Of a stretch of DNA of 14,421 nt, positions 12,703 to 14,421 are shown in pieces. Each line of letters starts with the position of its first letter. The first letter of the stretch is position 1. The translations under genes were made by a program, and so were the position numbers. Below the pieces are notes generated by a model. That model worked only from the letters and a program-made list of their open reading frames with translations. It had not been told where the DNA came from and made no database searches. Location: positions 1 to 14,421 of the forward strand of contig CAIWHY010000544.1 of assembly GCA_903912585.1 (NCBI GenBank). The letters run 5' to 3'. The DNA comes from an uncultured Thermoleophilia bacterium. Lineage in GTDB: Bacteria > Actinomycetota > Thermoleophilia > UBA2241.

Positions 12703-14421
12703 ATGGCCAAGCCTTTCAAGGGCGTCATCAACGTCGACATCCGCGACTCGACGCCCGACTGGGAGCCGTTCGAGTCGCCGAGGGCGCCGGACAAGGCGCC
12801 CAACGTCGTCTACATCGTCCTCGACGATGTCGGCTACTCGGCGATGAGCTGCTACGGCGGCCCTATCCCGACCCCCAACATCGACAAGATCGCCGCCGAC
12901 GGCGTGCGCTACACGCAGTGGCACACCACGGCGCTGTGCTCGCCGACGCGCTCGTGCCTGCTCACCGGGCGCAACCACACGCGCAACAGCATGGCCTGCA
13001 TCACCGAGGCGGCGATCGGCTTCCCTAACGCCAGTGGCACCATCCCGCCGGAGAACGGCATGCTGTCCGAGATCCTCGGCGAGCTGGGCTGGAACACCTA
13101 CATGGTCGGCAAGTGGCACCTCTGCCCCACCGACGAGATGAACCTGGCTGCGCCGCGCCGCAACTGGCCGTCCGGGCGCGGCTTCGAGCGCTGGTACGGT
13201 TTCCTCGGCGCCGAGACCAACCAGTGGTATCCGGAGCTCGTCTACGACAACCACCCGGTGGATCCGCCCAAGTCGCCGGAAGAGGGCTACCACTTCACCG
13301 ACGACATCACCGGCAAGGCGCTCGAGTTCATCAAGGACGCCCAGGCGATCGCCCCGGACAAGCCGTTCTTCCTCTACTACGCGCCCGGCGCCTGCCACGC
13401 CCCGCACCATGCGCCCAGAGAGTGGATCGACAAGTTCAAGGGCCAGTTCGACATGGGCTACGAGGCGCTGCGCGAGCAGACGCTCGCACGCCAGAAGACG
13501 ATGGGCCTCGTGCCGGCTGAGACCGAGCTGCCGCCGATCAACCCCATGGGCACGACCGAGACGCGCACGGGGCCCGACGGCAAGCCGTTCCCGGCGCTCG
13601 ACGTGACCAAGCCGTGGGACACTCTGTCCGACGGAGAGAAGAAGCTTTTCTCGCGCATGGCCGAGGTCTTCGCGGGCTTCCTCGCGCACACCGACCACTA
13701 CATCGGGGTCCTGCTCGACTACCTCGAGTGGGCAGGGCTTCGCGAGAACACGATGGTCATCCTGGTGTCCGACAACGGCGCCAGCGGCGAAGGCGGCCCC
13801 GACGGTTCCGTCAATGAGAACCTCTTCTTCAACGGCATCCCGGACGACCTCGAGACCAATCTCAAGATGCTCGACGAGCTCGGCGGCCCCAAGACCTACA
13901 ACCACTACGCCAACGGCTGGGCGATGGCGTTCAACACGCCCTTCAAGATGTGGAAGCGCTACGAGTTCAACGGCGGCACCAGCGACCCCTGCATCGTCTC
14001 GTGGCCGGCAGGCATGAAGGCGAGAGGCGAGCTGCGCACCCAGTACCACCACGCCATCGACCTCGTGCCGACGGTCCTGGACTGCCTCGGCGTCGAGGCG
14101 CCGCAGACCATCAGGGGCCACGTGCAGAGCAGCTTCGACGGCGTGAGCATGCGCTACAGCTTCGACGACGCAGCGGCCGAAGAAGCGCGCAAGACCCAGT
14201 TCTACTCGATGCTCGGCTCACGGGGGATCTGGCACGAGGGCTGGAAGGCGGTGACGACGCACCCGACGATCGCCGGGTGGAGCCACTTCAACGACGACAC
14301 CTGGGAGCTCTACCACACCGACGTGGACCGCTCCGAGCTCCACGACCTGGCGAAGGAGGACCCCGAGAAGCTCAGGGAGCTCCAGAGCCTGTGGTTCGCG
14401 GAGGCCGGCAGGAACGGCGCG
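12703..14421 (+). CDS. Cysteine-type arylsulfatase, C-terminus beyond window
   Basis: Type I sulfatases hydrolyse sulfate esters using formylglycine and a calcium ion. The frame is open for 573 codons to the window edge; related large arylsulfatases are often about 750-790 residues, so part of the C-terminus is missing. LDDVGYS (40-46) gives metal ligands D41 and D42. CSPTRSCLLTGR (79-90) is the modification motif with C79, the residue converted to formylglycine. VGKWHL (135-140) and SDNGASGEGG (356-365; D357, N358) supply further active-site residues. FKMWKRYEFNGG (414-425) is also typical. No signal peptide is seen, so it probably acts in the cytoplasm. An excellent GGAGGAG ribosome site ends 6 bases before the ATG. 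The substrate is unknown. The maturase at 7287-8594 is its likely activator. Confidence 0.95.
   Translation, partial: MAKPFKGVINVDIRDSTPDWEPFESPRAPDKAPNVVYIVLDDVGYSAMSCYGGPIPTPNIDKIAADGVRYTQWHTTALCSPTRSCLLTGRNHTRNSMACITEAAIGFPNASGTIPPENGMLSEILGELGWNTYMVGKWHLCPTDEMNLAAPRRNWPSGRGFERWYGFLGAETNQWYPELVYDNHPVDPPKSPEEGYHFTDDITGKALEFIKDAQAIAPDKPFFLYYAPGACHAPHHAPREWIDKFKGQFDMGYEALREQTLARQKTMGLVPAETELPPINPMGTTETRTGPDGKPFPALDVTKPWDTLSDGEKKLFSRMAEVFAGFLAHTDHYIGVLLDYLEWAGLRENTMVILVSDNGASGEGGPDGSVNENLFFNGIPDDLETNLKMLDELGGPKTYNHYANGWAMAFNTPFKMWKRYEFNGGTSDPCIVSWPAGMKARGELRTQYHHAIDLVPTVLDCLGVEAPQTIRGHVQSSFDGVSMRYSFDDAAAEEARKTQFYSMLGSRGIWHEGWKAVTTHPTIAGWSHFNDDTWELYHTDVDRSELHDLAKEDPEKLRELQSLWFAEAGRNGA

Noticed and set aside
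12631..14121. Upstream extension of the antiporter frame, which would make a 933-residue protein
   Set aside because: The extension is antisense to the sulfatase and reads as charged, low-complexity sequence. The antiporter family starts at the GTG at 12630.

Overview
This is a 14.4 kb window of high-GC DNA, roughly two-thirds G+C or more. GTG starts, GTGA stop/start overlaps and apparently leaderless promoters are frequent. The gene families (LytR-CpsA-Psr protein, 14-helix DHA2 exporter, UbiB/ABC1 kinase, DUF1269, LapA-like protein) point to an actinobacterium (Actinomycetota). A Thermoleophilia-like lineage is a guess. Nothing seen suggests a phage, plasmid or insertion element. There are no tRNA, rRNA or CRISPR features. 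No gap between genes exceeds about 230 bases.

Layout, left to right. (1) 1-1196 (-): the N-terminal 398 residues of an LCP cell-wall glycopolymer ligase. Divergent from it is a DHA2-type drug exporter (1426-3105, +), with a perfect 32-base palindrome resembling a TetR operator in its leader. (2) 3232-4305 (-): a small LapA-domain membrane protein and a potassium channel. (3) 4449-4955 (+): a DUF1269 glycine-zipper protein, closed by a very strong hairpin. (4) 5128-8594 (+): a cardiolipin synthase, a membrane protein whose C-terminus looks like a potassium-channel pore with a destroyed selectivity filter, and an anaerobic-type sulfatase-maturating radical SAM enzyme. (5) 8672-11003 (+): a putative 11-codon leader, a YvlD/phage-holin-4 family protein and a UbiB/ABC1 kinase-like protein, tightly coupled. 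(6) 11079-11267 (+): a small ferredoxin. (7) 11320-12630 (-): a CPA-type cation/proton antiporter. (8) 12703 to the right edge (+): a Cys-type sulfatase, cut by the window end.

How the genes fit together. Most encode membrane or envelope functions: wall polymer attachment, cardiolipin, potassium and proton/cation movement, drug efflux and small stress-type membrane proteins. The radical SAM enzyme is the expected activator of the Cys-type sulfatase (CSPTR motif) 4 kb downstream, and the ferredoxin between them is a plausible electron donor.

The most interesting signal is regulatory. The hexamer GGGTAG occurs upstream of five genes, always pointing at the gene. In four cases a G-initial -35-like tetramer lies exactly 16 bases upstream. 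This resembles promoters of the SigB/SigF general-stress sigma factors of Actinobacteria. The implied regulon is the LapA protein, potassium channel, DUF1269 protein, YvlD-UbiB unit and sulfatase.
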